DNA from: G963666895 sp963666895 | GTDB lineage: Bacteria > Desulfobacterota > Desulfovibrionia > Desulfovibrionales > Desulfovibrionaceae | Direction: 5' to 3' | Assembly: GCA_963666895.2 (NCBI GenBank) | Contig: CAXXNS010000014.1 | Location: 1 to 64,000, forward strand | Length of the DNA stretch: 64,000 nucleotides | Part shown: one piece after another, positions 42,824-50,800 of the stretch | How positions within the stretch are numbered: the stretch's first letter is position 1 | Layout: every line of letters starts with the position of its first letter | Notes under the pieces: model-generated | Database searches by the model: none | What the model was told of the DNA's origin: nothing | The model's input: the letters and a program-made list of their open reading frames with translations, nothing else | Position numbers and translations under genes: made by a program

Positions 42824-43410
42824 TGCTGCCCCCCTGCGAAGGCGGTTTCCAGTTCGGGCTTGAGGAGCTGGTAGATGGCCGCGGCCTTGCCCACGGCCTC
42901 CACGGCCGCGGTGGAGGAGATGGTGGCCCCGCTGACCGCGTCGATGTCGCCGTCGTTCTTGGCCAGGGCGATGTTGTCCACGCCGTGCCCGGCGAACTGG
43001 CCGGTGAACGAGGGCAGGGTCACTCGCGAGCCGACGCCCGGGGTCTCCTTCATGGTGGTCACGCCGATGCCGGACAGGGAGTCCGTGGCCAGGTCGAAGC
43101 CGACCATGACGCCCAGGTCGCCGCCGTAGCCCCCGGCCTTGGTTTCAAAGGCCACGGCCTTGAGGCTGCCGTTCTCCAGGGCCGGAAACACGGTCACTTC
43201 CGCGCCGTCGTCCAGGGTGAAGACGCGCCGGTCCTTGACGGGGTCGTTGTCGTGCGCAGGAAAGACCTGTTCGATGGCCGGGCCCTGCACGAACGTCAGC
43301 TCCTGGAACACGATGCGTTCGGCCGTGGCGTCGCGCAGGGTGGCCAGGGTCAGCCCGGACAGGCCGCAGATCATCGACAGGACCACGATCATGCGGATGA
43401 TTTCGCCCAT
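42820..43410 (-). CDS. rnfG: Rnf complex subunit RnfG (covalent flavin)
   Basis: A 196-residue periplasmic subunit with one N-terminal membrane helix (IIRMIVVLSMICGLSGLTLA) and an FMN-binding domain. DAVSGATISST contains the SGAT motif whose threonine takes FMN from ApbE. It also has GYGGDLGVMVGF and TPGVGSRV. No apbE is in the window, although one commonly follows rnfB in Desulfovibrio. Confidence 0.95.
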   Translation of the reverse strand: MGEIIRMIVVLSMICGLSGLTLATLRDATAERIVFQELTFVQGPAIEQVFPAHDNDPVKDRRVFTLDDGAEVTVFPALENGSLKAVAFETKAGGYGGDLGVMVGFDLATDSLSGIGVTTMKETPGVGSRVTLPSFTGQFAGHGVDNIALAKNDGDIDAVSGATISSTAAVEAVGKAAAIYQLLKPELETAFAGGQQ

Positions 43411-44399
43411 CACGCCCCTCCCTTTTCGACTTGGCCGCGCGGCGGCAGGCCAAAGGGCCTGGGCCGGATGCGGTCCAGCAGCGGGGCCAGCAGGTTGGCC
43501 AGGAGCACGGCGAAGGGCGCGGCCTCGGCGTACACCCCGTAGACCCGGATCAGGACCAGCAGGAAGCCGCCCGTGAGTCCGTAGAGGAACATGGGCAGAC
43601 GGCCGGACGGGGACGAGGAGGGGTCCGTGGCCAGGAAGAAGGCCGCGAACACCGTGGACCCGCCCAGCAGGTGGACCAGGGGGCCGGCCGTGTCGCCCGT
43701 GGCCTGGAAGACCAGGGCCCCGACGGTGACGCCCAGGAGAAAGGCGAACGGGACTTGCCAGCGCACGCGCTTGCGGAACAGGAGGTAGAGCCCGCCCAAA
43801 GCCAGGGCGGCCGGCTGGGCCGCGCCCAGACCGCCGAGCTGGCGTCCCAGCAGGAGCTCCACGGGATTGAGGTCGGCCACCGCGCCGGGGCCGAAGTGCA
43901 TGAGGTCGAAGATGGGCGCGGGCAGGTTGAAGGCCAGCAGGCTCAGGTTGGTGTCCATGTATCCGGGCCAGGAAATGTTGCAGATGGCCCAGCCCAGGGC
44001 CGGAGCGCACAGGGGCGCGCCGCCCAGGCCGCCGAAGATCATCTTGCCGAGCATGATGGTCAGGCCGCTGCCCACCACCACCAGCCACCAGGGGGCCGTG
44101 GCCGGGAGCAGGAAGGCGAAGAGCAGGCCGGTGAGCAGGGCGCTGTAGTCGTCCGCCTGGGAGGGGCGGCCCATCATGCGCCAGCCGATCCACTCGAAGA
44201 CCACGGCCGAGGACATGGACAGGGCCATGACCCGCACGGCCGGGAGCCCGAAGGTGGCCGCGGCCATGACCACGGCCGGGACCAGGGCCAGCAGGGTGTT
44301 GAGCATGAGCCCGCGCACGGTGCGGCCGTTGTGCACGTGGGGCGGGCAGGAGACCGTCAGCAGGGGGTCGGGGATGCGGGGCAGGATGGGGATGCTCAT
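43410..44399 (-). CDS. rnfD: Rnf complex subunit RnfD, without a visible FMN-attachment motif
   Basis: A 329-residue membrane subunit with about nine helices. DDYSALLTGLLFAFLLPATAP, GGLGGAPLCAPALGW and FFLATDPSSSPSG are family blocks. In canonical RnfD a periplasmic loop carries a (S/T)xATP motif where FMN is attached to Thr. The corresponding stretch here (after SWPGYMDTN, up to GRQLGGLG) has none. It overlaps rnfC by 4 bases and rnfG by 1. Confidence 0.94.
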   Translation of the reverse strand: MSIPILPRIPDPLLTVSCPPHVHNGRTVRGLMLNTLLALVPAVVMAAATFGLPAVRVMALSMSSAVVFEWIGWRMMGRPSQADDYSALLTGLLFAFLLPATAPWWLVVVGSGLTIMLGKMIFGGLGGAPLCAPALGWAICNISWPGYMDTNLSLLAFNLPAPIFDLMHFGPGAVADLNPVELLLGRQLGGLGAAQPAALALGGLYLLFRKRVRWQVPFAFLLGVTVGALVFQATGDTAGPLVHLLGGSTVFAAFFLATDPSSSPSGRLPMFLYGLTGGFLLVLIRVYGVYAEAAPFAVLLANLLAPLLDRIRPRPFGLPPRGQVEKGGA

Positions 44400-45580
44400 G
44401 CCTTCTCCTCGGACGGCCCGGAGGCCTGTCGGGCGGCCGCTTCGGCCTCGGCCTTGGCCAGGTCTTGCTTGGCCAGCTCCTCCTTGGCCAGGAGGATGTA
44501 TTGCAGCAGGGGACGTCTGGCCGGGCACACGTAGCCGCACAGGCCGCATTCCATGCAGGCCTCCACTGCCAGGCTTCGGGCCCGGTCGAAGAGCCTGAAC
44601 TCCGAGGCCCGGGACACCAGGTCCGGCCGGATGCGCGAGGGACAGACCGGCACGCACTCGCCGCAGCCCACGCAGGCCGCGTCGCGCACGGGCAACCGCT
44701 TGTCCCTCGGGGTCACGTTCAGGCCGTAGGCTCCCTTGGGCAGACCCTGGTCCAGGGAGTACAGGGCCGCGCCGCGCAGGGGGCCGCCCAGGGAGACCAC
44801 GTCGCCCGGGTCGGCCTGGACTCCGGCCTGAGCCAGCAAATGGCCCACCGGGGTTCCGACCACGGCCAGCATGCCCTTCCCGGCCACGGTCAGGGGCTGC
44901 TCCAGCACCGGACGGCCGGTCTGCATGACCTTGCCCACGGCGTAGAGGTCCAGCAGGCTGACCACGGCCGTTTCGGGCTCGTATTCGTTGCCCGTGACCG
45001 CCTTGACCACCAGGGGGTCCAGCCCGGCCGGGTATTCCTGGCTGACGTGGACCACGGTGCAGTTGCCGAAGTGGGCCGCGTCGCCGGACAGGGCGGCCAG
45101 GTGGACCTGGATCAGGCCGCAGGTGCGGCGCAGGGCGTCCAGGCCGGCGGCCAAAGTCTGGCGGTAGTGCTTGAGCATCTGCTCGGTGATGGCGACGGTC
45201 GGCTCGGGCGGCACGCCGTTGATGATTACCCGGCGCACCTTGCGGGGCCAGAGCATGTTCACCCCGGCCCGGCGCAGGGATTCGGCCAGTTCCTCCTCGG
45301 ATTGGCCGGAAAAGTCCAGGGGCTCGGCTTGGTCGCCTTCCTCCACCCTGACGGCCACCATCTGGGCCGTGACCTCTTCCACCTTTCCGGCCAGCCCGGC
45401 GTGCATGTCGCCCAGGCCGGGGGCCGTGCTCTTGGCCACGGTCTGGCCACGGAGCACCACGTCGCCCTCGGCCACCAGGGGCTCATGCCCGTCCAGGGGA
45501 ATGTTCAGGACTTCGGGCGCGGCGGGCCGTTCGGGCAGGGGGGTTGGGTCGGTCAGCAGATTGAAGAGTGCTCCTCGCAT
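44396..45580 (-). CDS. rnfC: RnfC-like subunit with degenerate NADH/FMN-binding loop
   Basis: A 394-residue peripheral subunit. The C-terminal part is normal: CVGCGECVPVCP and CMECGLCGYVCP bind two [4Fe-4S] clusters, preceded by a barrel-like region (VGTPVGHLLAQAG, LGGPLRG). Canonical RnfC has GLGGAGFPT for NADH/FMN binding near residue 110; here this reads VNMLWPRKVR (about 107-116), and the following NGAECEP block reads NGVPPEP. The subunit has probably lost NADH oxidation while keeping electron transfer. The start at 45580 is 5 bases after the cytochrome gene. Confidence 0.92.
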   Translation of the reverse strand: MRGALFNLLTDPTPLPERPAAPEVLNIPLDGHEPLVAEGDVVLRGQTVAKSTAPGLGDMHAGLAGKVEEVTAQMVAVRVEEGDQAEPLDFSGQSEEELAESLRRAGVNMLWPRKVRRVIINGVPPEPTVAITEQMLKHYRQTLAAGLDALRRTCGLIQVHLAALSGDAAHFGNCTVVHVSQEYPAGLDPLVVKAVTGNEYEPETAVVSLLDLYAVGKVMQTGRPVLEQPLTVAGKGMLAVVGTPVGHLLAQAGVQADPGDVVSLGGPLRGAALYSLDQGLPKGAYGLNVTPRDKRLPVRDAACVGCGECVPVCPSRIRPDLVSRASEFRLFDRARSLAVEACMECGLCGYVCPARRPLLQYILLAKEELAKQDLAKAEAEAAARQASGPSEEKA

Positions 45581-45585
45581 GGCGT

Positions 45586-46329
45586 CTACCTGAAGTGGCA
45601 CTGGCCGCAGCTGTCGTCGCCGAAGGGGCCGCGCTGGTTTTCTTGGTGGCAGCCCATGCACTGGCCGTGGAAGGCGTCGGTGCGGGTGGGCAGGGGGATT
45701 CCTTCCGCGTGGCAGTCCGCGCAGGGAGCCGGGCTGGTGATGATGTTCCCGGCCGTGTCCTCCAGGGCGTGGCAGGTGCGGCAGGCCATCTCGCCGGGGT
45801 CCAGCTCGGAGTGGCAGTCGGAGCAGCGACTGTGCCCGGCCTCCTTGAGGGAAGGCATGCTTTCGTCCCCGGTCTTGTCGTGGCAGTCGGCGCAGGCCGC
45901 GGGCTCGGGCTCGATCTCGGTGTCGTGGTGGCAGGCCCGGCAGTCGTCGGACAGCAGCTCCATGTGGGCGTCGTGGTCAAAGCTCAACCCCTGCATGCGG
46001 GTATGGTGGCAGTCCGCGCAGGTGTCGGTGTCAAAGGAGGCGGCGTGTTCGTGGATGAAATGGTCGTCGAACTCGGCCGGGTGGCACACGGCGCAGGCCA
46101 GGGGAGTGGCCTGGTCCTCTACGGCCGGGCCGTGGTGGTGACATCGGGTACAGTCCAGCCCGTAGTCATGGGCATGGGTGCTGTGGGCCAGGATCACTTT
46201 GCCGCCAGCCGTGTCGAACAGGAGCCTGGTGGGAACCGGTTCGGATTGGGCCGGGACGAGGTAGGAGCTCACGGCCACCACCAGCAGAAGGGCGGTGATC
46301 ACGAGCATGGTGGCATGTCGTCGCTGCAA
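45586..46329 (-). CDS. Decaheme c-type cytochrome of the Rnf operon (DhcA-like)
   Basis: A 247-residue exported cytochrome with exactly ten CxxCH motifs: CTRCH, CAVCH, CADCH, CRACH, CADCH, CSDCH, CRTCH, CADCH, CMGCH, CGQCH. An N-terminal signal anchor (MQRRHATMLVITALLLVVAV) places it in the periplasm. It heads rnfCDGEAB and likely links Rnf to the periplasmic type I cytochrome c3 pool, as proposed for Desulfovibrio and for MmcA in Methanosarcina. The TTG at 46329 is preferred because GAGGA lies upstream; ATG 46308 lacks a ribosome site. Confidence 0.95.
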   Translation of the reverse strand: MQRRHATMLVITALLLVVAVSSYLVPAQSEPVPTRLLFDTAGGKVILAHSTHAHDYGLDCTRCHHHGPAVEDQATPLACAVCHPAEFDDHFIHEHAASFDTDTCADCHHTRMQGLSFDHDAHMELLSDDCRACHHDTEIEPEPAACADCHDKTGDESMPSLKEAGHSRCSDCHSELDPGEMACRTCHALEDTAGNIITSPAPCADCHAEGIPLPTRTDAFHGQCMGCHQENQRGPFGDDSCGQCHFR

Positions 46330-46489
46330 GACCTGTCCTCGGATGTTGAGTGCGGGTACGAAACCGAACGGTCCCCTTGTAACCGAAAGGGGCGCACTTC
46401 GTCCATACCCGCGCCGATTCTCGTGGCTTTCTCAGGTCTTGTTCCCGAATTGAGCGGGCTCTGGGGCCGCAGCCGGGCCCAAAGGCCGA

Positions 46490-47422
46490 CTATTCTTCGG
46501 CCTGGTCTCCGGGTTCGGTCTGGGCGTCCTTGAGCTTTTTGGCGTGGGCCGCGGCCTCGATGCCGGCCACGCAGCCCTCGCCCACGGCCTTGGCGATCTG
46601 CAGGGGCGGGCCGGTGATGTCTCCGGCAGCGAAGATCCCGGGCACGTTGGTGCGCTGCTTGCGGTCCACCACCACGTACTTCATGGAGTCATCCAGCTCC
46701 AGGCCCAGCAGCGAGGCCAGTTCCAGCACGCCCTTGGCGCCCAGCTCGATGAACACTCCGGCCACGTTCAGGACGGTGCCGTTTTCCAGCTCCAGGCCGG
46801 TGACCTCGTTTTCGCCCTGGATGGCCTTGACCTCGGCGCCCTCGTGCAGGATTACCCCGGCCTTCTCCAGCTTCTTGCGCAGGGCGTCGGCCACCTCCAG
46901 CTTCTCGCACACGAGATGGGTCTCGGAGGCCAGGTGGGACAAGGTCAGCGCGCCTCCGGCCGCGGCCGAGAGACCGCCCACCACGGCCACCTTCTCGCCT
47001 CGGAAGAAGCCGCCGTCGCAGTCCACGCAATAGCTCACGCCCTTGCCCAGCAGCTCCTTCTCGCCGGGGACGCCCAGCTTGTTGCGGCTGGTGCCCGTGG
47101 CCAGGATCAGGTTGCGGGCCATATGGACCTGGCCCGACTCGCTGGTGACCTCGAAGTGCCGCCCGGACCGGGCCACGTGCAAAGCGTCCTCCTCGATGCG
47201 CTGGGCGCCGAAGTTGGCCGCCTGGGCCAGGCCGGTGTTGAGCATCTCCTCACCGCTGACCTTGAGCTGGCAGCAGAAGTTCTCCACGTGGGCCCAGAAC
47301 AGGCTGGACTTGCTCATGCGGCCGAGCATGAGCACGTCGGCCTTTTTCCTGGCCGCGTGGATGGCGGCCTGGATGCCGCCGGGACCGCTTCCCAATATGA
47401 TGACGTCGTGGATGGTCTGCAT
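46490..47422 (-). CDS. Thioredoxin-reductase-like flavoprotein, atypical nucleotide site
   Basis: A 310-residue FAD protein with GSGPGGIQAAIHAA (FAD), a CVDC redox pair (C132, C135; usual CATC) and the late FAD block GIFAAGDITGPPLQIAKA. In NADPH-dependent enzymes the second dinucleotide motif reads GGGDSA followed by HRRxxxR. Here it reads GGLSAAAGG and the basic cluster is replaced by CEKLEVAD. So NADPH is an unlikely donor; reduced ferredoxin, F420-type or NADH use would have to be tested. It is a single gene after the Rnf promoter region. Confidence 0.85.
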   Translation of the reverse strand: MQTIHDVIILGSGPGGIQAAIHAARKKADVLMLGRMSKSSLFWAHVENFCCQLKVSGEEMLNTGLAQAANFGAQRIEEDALHVARSGRHFEVTSESGQVHMARNLILATGTSRNKLGVPGEKELLGKGVSYCVDCDGGFFRGEKVAVVGGLSAAAGGALTLSHLASETHLVCEKLEVADALRKKLEKAGVILHEGAEVKAIQGENEVTGLELENGTVLNVAGVFIELGAKGVLELASLLGLELDDSMKYVVVDRKQRTNVPGIFAAGDITGPPLQIAKAVGEGCVAGIEAAAHAKKLKDAQTEPGDQAEE

Positions 47423-47506
47423 GGCGTACTCCGTTGCTTGGGGGGCTGAACAGCAACGTATAGAGTATGCATCAGCGTAAAATTGGCAACCCGTGAGGGA
47501 GGAAAT

Positions 47507-48316
47507 TCAGGAGTTGGATTTGTCGCAGAAACGGTCCAGGTCGGCGAGTACCTGGCCGCGCATGCGGTCCAGGTCCGGGGTGGCGGGCAGGCTGTCCAGG
47601 ATGGCTTGCAGGTGGCCCCGCTCGCGCAGGAGCCGGGCCGAGGTGGGGAACTCCAGGCCGTAGACCCAGCTGACCGTGAGCAGCTTGAAGTCGTTGCCGT
47701 AGCGCATGCGGCGGTAGTCCACGATGCCCCGGACCATGACCTGCTCCACCAGCTCCGGGGAGTAGGCGTCCGGTTCCTGCCTGGTGCCCAGGGTGACCAC
47801 CTTGTTGGCCGGGCGGCCGTCGTCGTCCAGGTAGGAGAGGAGCACGGGCAGGATGTCCAGCTTGTCGCTGTCGCGCACCACCCGGACCACGGTGTCCAGG
47901 GGTTGGCTCAGGGGCTTGTCCAGGGTGCGGACGTTGTGCAGGAAGACCGCGCCCAGGATCACGCCCCGGGCCCGGGGGGAGCAGCCCTCCAGCAGTGCCC
48001 GGCCCGGTCCGGACCGAACCAGGGCATGCAGGCCCAGGCGGGCGTGGTTCTCGGTGGTGGCGTCGGAAAAGCTGCCGAACTTGGCGTACTGGGGAAAGCG
48101 CCCGGTGTCGTGGACCAGAGCCGCGGCGTGGCACAGGGCGGCCACGGGCCCGGTGATGGATTCGCGGGCCGTGATCTCCTGGGACAGCTCGAGCACCCGC
48201 AGGGAGTGGTCGATCTTGAGCTGGACGTTTTCCAGGTCTTCCCCGGCCCCCTGGAGAAAGGCCCGGGAATAGGCCAGGAAGCGATCGGTCAGACGATCGA
48301 GGGGCGGCAGGATCAC
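47507..48316 (-). CDS. HD-domain phosphohydrolase
   Basis: A 269-residue protein with H..HAAALVHDTGRFPQYAKFG, the HD metal site, and a later VVRDSDKLDIL with a further Asp. Family members hydrolyse nucleotides or other phosphates. The GTG start (48316) overlaps the stop of the small membrane protein (GTGA), so the two are translationally coupled. Confidence 0.85.
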   Translation of the reverse strand: MILPPLDRLTDRFLAYSRAFLQGAGEDLENVQLKIDHSLRVLELSQEITARESITGPVAALCHAAALVHDTGRFPQYAKFGSFSDATTENHARLGLHALVRSGPGRALLEGCSPRARGVILGAVFLHNVRTLDKPLSQPLDTVVRVVRDSDKLDILPVLLSYLDDDGRPANKVVTLGTRQEPDAYSPELVEQVMVRGIVDYRRMRYGNDFKLLTVSWVYGLEFPTSARLLRERGHLQAILDSLPATPDLDRMRGQVLADLDRFCDKSNS

Positions 48317-48690
48317 CGGGTCAGCCTTTTCTTCTCTTTCTCGTAGATGTAGTCGTCCACTTCCCCGGCCGCGTACCGCTTCTCCAGGTCCTCGAGTTCG
48401 CGGGCCGTCTCCTCGGCCGCGTCCTCGTCGATCCATTTCTCGCGCAGCGGGCCCTTGGGGCCGAACAGCAGGCGCAGGAACAGGCAGATGAGGGCCAGGA
48501 TGCCGACGATGAAGCCCAGCCGGGCCAGGACCAGGGGCCAGTGTTCCCCGTAGCCCGGGCCGAAGGGCCAGAAGTCCCAGGGGTTGTGGATGGCCGGATC
48601 GGCGGGCGTTTCCGGAGTCCCCGAGGGAGCTTGGGCCTGGGCCAGGGCCAGGGCGGCGGAAAGCAGGGTATTCAGGATGGGTTGGAGCAT
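48313..48690 (-). CDS. Small membrane protein with SHOCT-like C-terminus
   Basis: A 125-residue protein: signal-like start (MLQPILNTLLSAALALAQAQA), one firm membrane helix (LARLGFIVGILALICLFLRLLF), then a charged helix ending in LEKRYAAGEVDDYIYEKEKK, which resembles a SHOCT tail. Unknown function. The AGGAAACAG site precedes start 48690. Upstream gene of the HD pair. Confidence 0.65.
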   Translation of the reverse strand: MLQPILNTLLSAALALAQAQAPSGTPETPADPAIHNPWDFWPFGPGYGEHWPLVLARLGFIVGILALICLFLRLLFGPKGPLREKWIDEDAAEETARELEDLEKRYAAGEVDDYIYEKEKKRLTR

Positions 48691-48847
48691 GGCTGTTTCC
48701 TGTGACCTGATACGTCCCTTTGCCGTGGCTGGCAAGACCGTTCCGGGACAGCCCGGAGATCGCGTCCGTCCTTGGCGAGCCGGAGCTCGGTTGTCTTGCC
48801 CCGGCTTCGGTGGTAGACAGTATAGGATGTCGGACGGAGGAGGCCCC

Positions 48848-49255
48848 ATGCGAACACTCATCGCTGAAGACGATACCACCAGCAGCTCGGTTCTCGTGGC
48901 CGCCCTCAAGAAATTTGGCGAATGCATGCAGGTGCAGGACGGCATGTCGGCCGTGGAGGCCTTTGGACAGGCCCTGGACGAGGAAAAGCCCTTTGACCTG
49001 GTCTGCATGGACATCATGATGCCCAACATGGACGGCATCCAGGCCGTCAAGGCGCTGAGGGCGGCGGAACAGGCCCGCGGCGTGCCTCCGGACAAGGAGG
49101 TCAAGGTGCTCATGGTCACTGCCCTCAACGATCCGCGCACCGTGATCCAGTCCTTCTACCGGGCCGGGGCCAACGCCTACCTGGTCAAGCCGATGGAGCC
49201 GGCCGATCTGAAGGCCAAGCTCGCGGAACTCGACCTGCCTCCATCCGCCGACTGA
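48848..49255 (+). CDS. Single-domain CheY-like response regulator
   Basis: A 135-residue receiver domain with acid pocket D8/D9, phospho-acceptor D55 (VCMDIMMPNMDG), T91 (MVTALND) and K114 (LVKPME). No output domain, and no histidine kinase beside it. GGAGGAGG precedes the start. It lies 37 bases before the Tim44-like gene and could share its transcript. Confidence 0.93.
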   Translation: MRTLIAEDDTTSSSVLVAALKKFGECMQVQDGMSAVEAFGQALDEEKPFDLVCMDIMMPNMDGIQAVKALRAAEQARGVPPDKEVKVLMVTALNDPRTVIQSFYRAGANAYLVKPMEPADLKAKLAELDLPPSAD

Positions 49256-49292
49256 CCCCGTCCGTTTGGATTTCATCTCACGGAGTCAAGCA

Positions 49293-50072
49293 ATGCGTAC
49301 GGTTTCGGCATTCATATTGTTTCTTCTGTCCCTCGGAGGCACGGCCCTGGCCGACGGCCTGACGGACCCGGGCGTGACGGGGGCACAGGTGGGCGGGTTC
49401 CGTTCGATACTGCCCCTGATCTTCATCGGCCTGTTGGTGTACGTGGGGCTGCGCATGTTCAGGCGCATGGGCCGTGGCCCGGGCCAGGGCGACGGCACGG
49501 ACAGGCCCCGGCCCAAGGACTATTCCCGGCCCGACGATCCCGAGAACATGCGGGACGCCTATCAGCGCGCCCGGGCTTCCTGGGACTGGCTGAGCCAGGG
49601 TCCGGCCCAGGGCAGGGACGTGGAGGCCGGACCGGCCATGCCCGTGCCCGACGCCCCGGTGGGATTCGATCCCGAGGAGTTCGTGGCCGGAGCCAAGGCC
49701 GCCTACGTGCGCATCCGCCACGCCTTGGCCAAGGGCGAGCGCGAAGACGCTGAATCTTTCGCCGAGCCGGGCCCTCTGGACGAACTGGTGGGATCGTCCG
49801 CTCCCGGGGGCCTGCCGTCGGAATTCCTCCTGGTCAACGCCCGGCTCATGGGCGTGGAGACCGAGGACGGCCAGACCAAGGCCACGGTTTTCTACGACGT
49901 GCTGGCCCGGGTCGAAGGCGCGGAGGAGCCGGTGCAACTGCGCGAGGTCTGGAAGTTCTCGCGCCGCGAGGATGATCCCGGTTCCCATTGGAAGCTGTTT
50001 GGGGTGGAACGTATGGACCAGGGTCCGCCGCAGGACGGCGAGCCCGTGGAAACCATGGGAGGACCCCAATGA
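49293..50072 (+). CDS. Tim44-like domain membrane protein
   Basis: A 259-residue protein: Sec signal (MRTVSAFILFLLSLGGTALA), one membrane helix (ILPLIFIGLLVYVGLRMF), a Gly/Pro/Arg-rich linker, then a Tim44/TimA domain (FDPEEFVAGAKAAYVRIRHA.. to ..WKFSRREDDPGSHWKLFGVE). Bacterial TimA proteins bind membranes or partner proteins; function unsettled. ATG 49293 is chosen for its GGAG site and signal peptide. Its stop overlaps the methyltransferase start (ATGA). Confidence 0.82.
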   Translation: MRTVSAFILFLLSLGGTALADGLTDPGVTGAQVGGFRSILPLIFIGLLVYVGLRMFRRMGRGPGQGDGTDRPRPKDYSRPDDPENMRDAYQRARASWDWLSQGPAQGRDVEAGPAMPVPDAPVGFDPEEFVAGAKAAYVRIRHALAKGEREDAESFAEPGPLDELVGSSAPGGLPSEFLLVNARLMGVETEDGQTKATVFYDVLARVEGAEEPVQLREVWKFSRREDDPGSHWKLFGVERMDQGPPQDGEPVETMGGPQ

Positions 50073-50800
50073 GCCGCACACAACTGCCCCCAGAGGATGC
50101 CACGCTCGGAGAGTTGATCCGGGCCGCGCGCAAGGACTTCGGCGCCGTGGCCTTTGAACCGGTACCCGCGGGCGGCTTGAGCCTGGAGATACCCCAGGTG
50201 GCCGACATGCCCGCCTACCTGGAGCGGCTGGCCGCCAAGGCCGGCCCCAAAGGCAAGCTTTCCCTGCCGCTGTGGGCCAAGATCTGGCCCTCCTGCCTGG
50301 TGCTGTCACTGTTCCTGTCCAAGATCGGCCTGCCCGAGGGCGACGTCCTGGAGATCGGGGCCGGGGTGGCCGTGGTCGGCCTGTCCCTGGCCTCGGCCGG
50401 GCGCTCGGTCACGGTCACGGACGTGGACACGGGCGCGCTCCTGTTCGCCCGCATCGGGGCCGTGAAGAACGAGGTGGCCGACAAGGTCACCGTGGCCCGG
50501 GCCGACTTCACCAAGGACGACCTGGGCCGGAAGTTCCCCTTCATCGTGGGCTGCGAGGTGCTCTACAACGAGGCCCACGCCGCGCCCCTGGTGGACTTTT
50601 TGGAACGGCACCTGGCCCCGGGCGGCGAGGTCATCCTGGCCATGGATCGGGTGCGCACGGGCAGGGTCTTCTTCACCCACGCCCAGGAGCGGTTCCAGAT
50701 CATGGCCAAGGAAGTGCCCGTGACCCGGGACGACGGCAAGAAGGGCGCCTGCGTGCTGTACCGGCTACGGGCCAAGGACCATTCCCAAGACGAATGTTGA
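50069..50800 (+). CDS. Methyltransf_16-type (protein lysine) methyltransferase-like protein
   Basis: A 243-residue protein. The SAM site is VLEIGAGVAVVGLSLASAG, and GCEVLYNEAHAAPL is close to the VLYxE motif of METTL/ETFB-lysine-methyltransferase-like enzymes. The substrate is likely a protein, perhaps an electron-transfer or ribosomal factor. It overlaps the Tim44-like gene (ATGA) and the YcaO gene by 7 bases, so all three are expressed together. Confidence 0.75.
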   Translation: MSRTQLPPEDATLGELIRAARKDFGAVAFEPVPAGGLSLEIPQVADMPAYLERLAAKAGPKGKLSLPLWAKIWPSCLVLSLFLSKIGLPEGDVLEIGAGVAVVGLSLASAGRSVTVTDVDTGALLFARIGAVKNEVADKVTVARADFTKDDLGRKFPFIVGCEVLYNEAHAAPLVDFLERHLAPGGEVILAMDRVRTGRVFFTHAQERFQIMAKEVPVTRDDGKKGACVLYRLRAKDHSQDEC

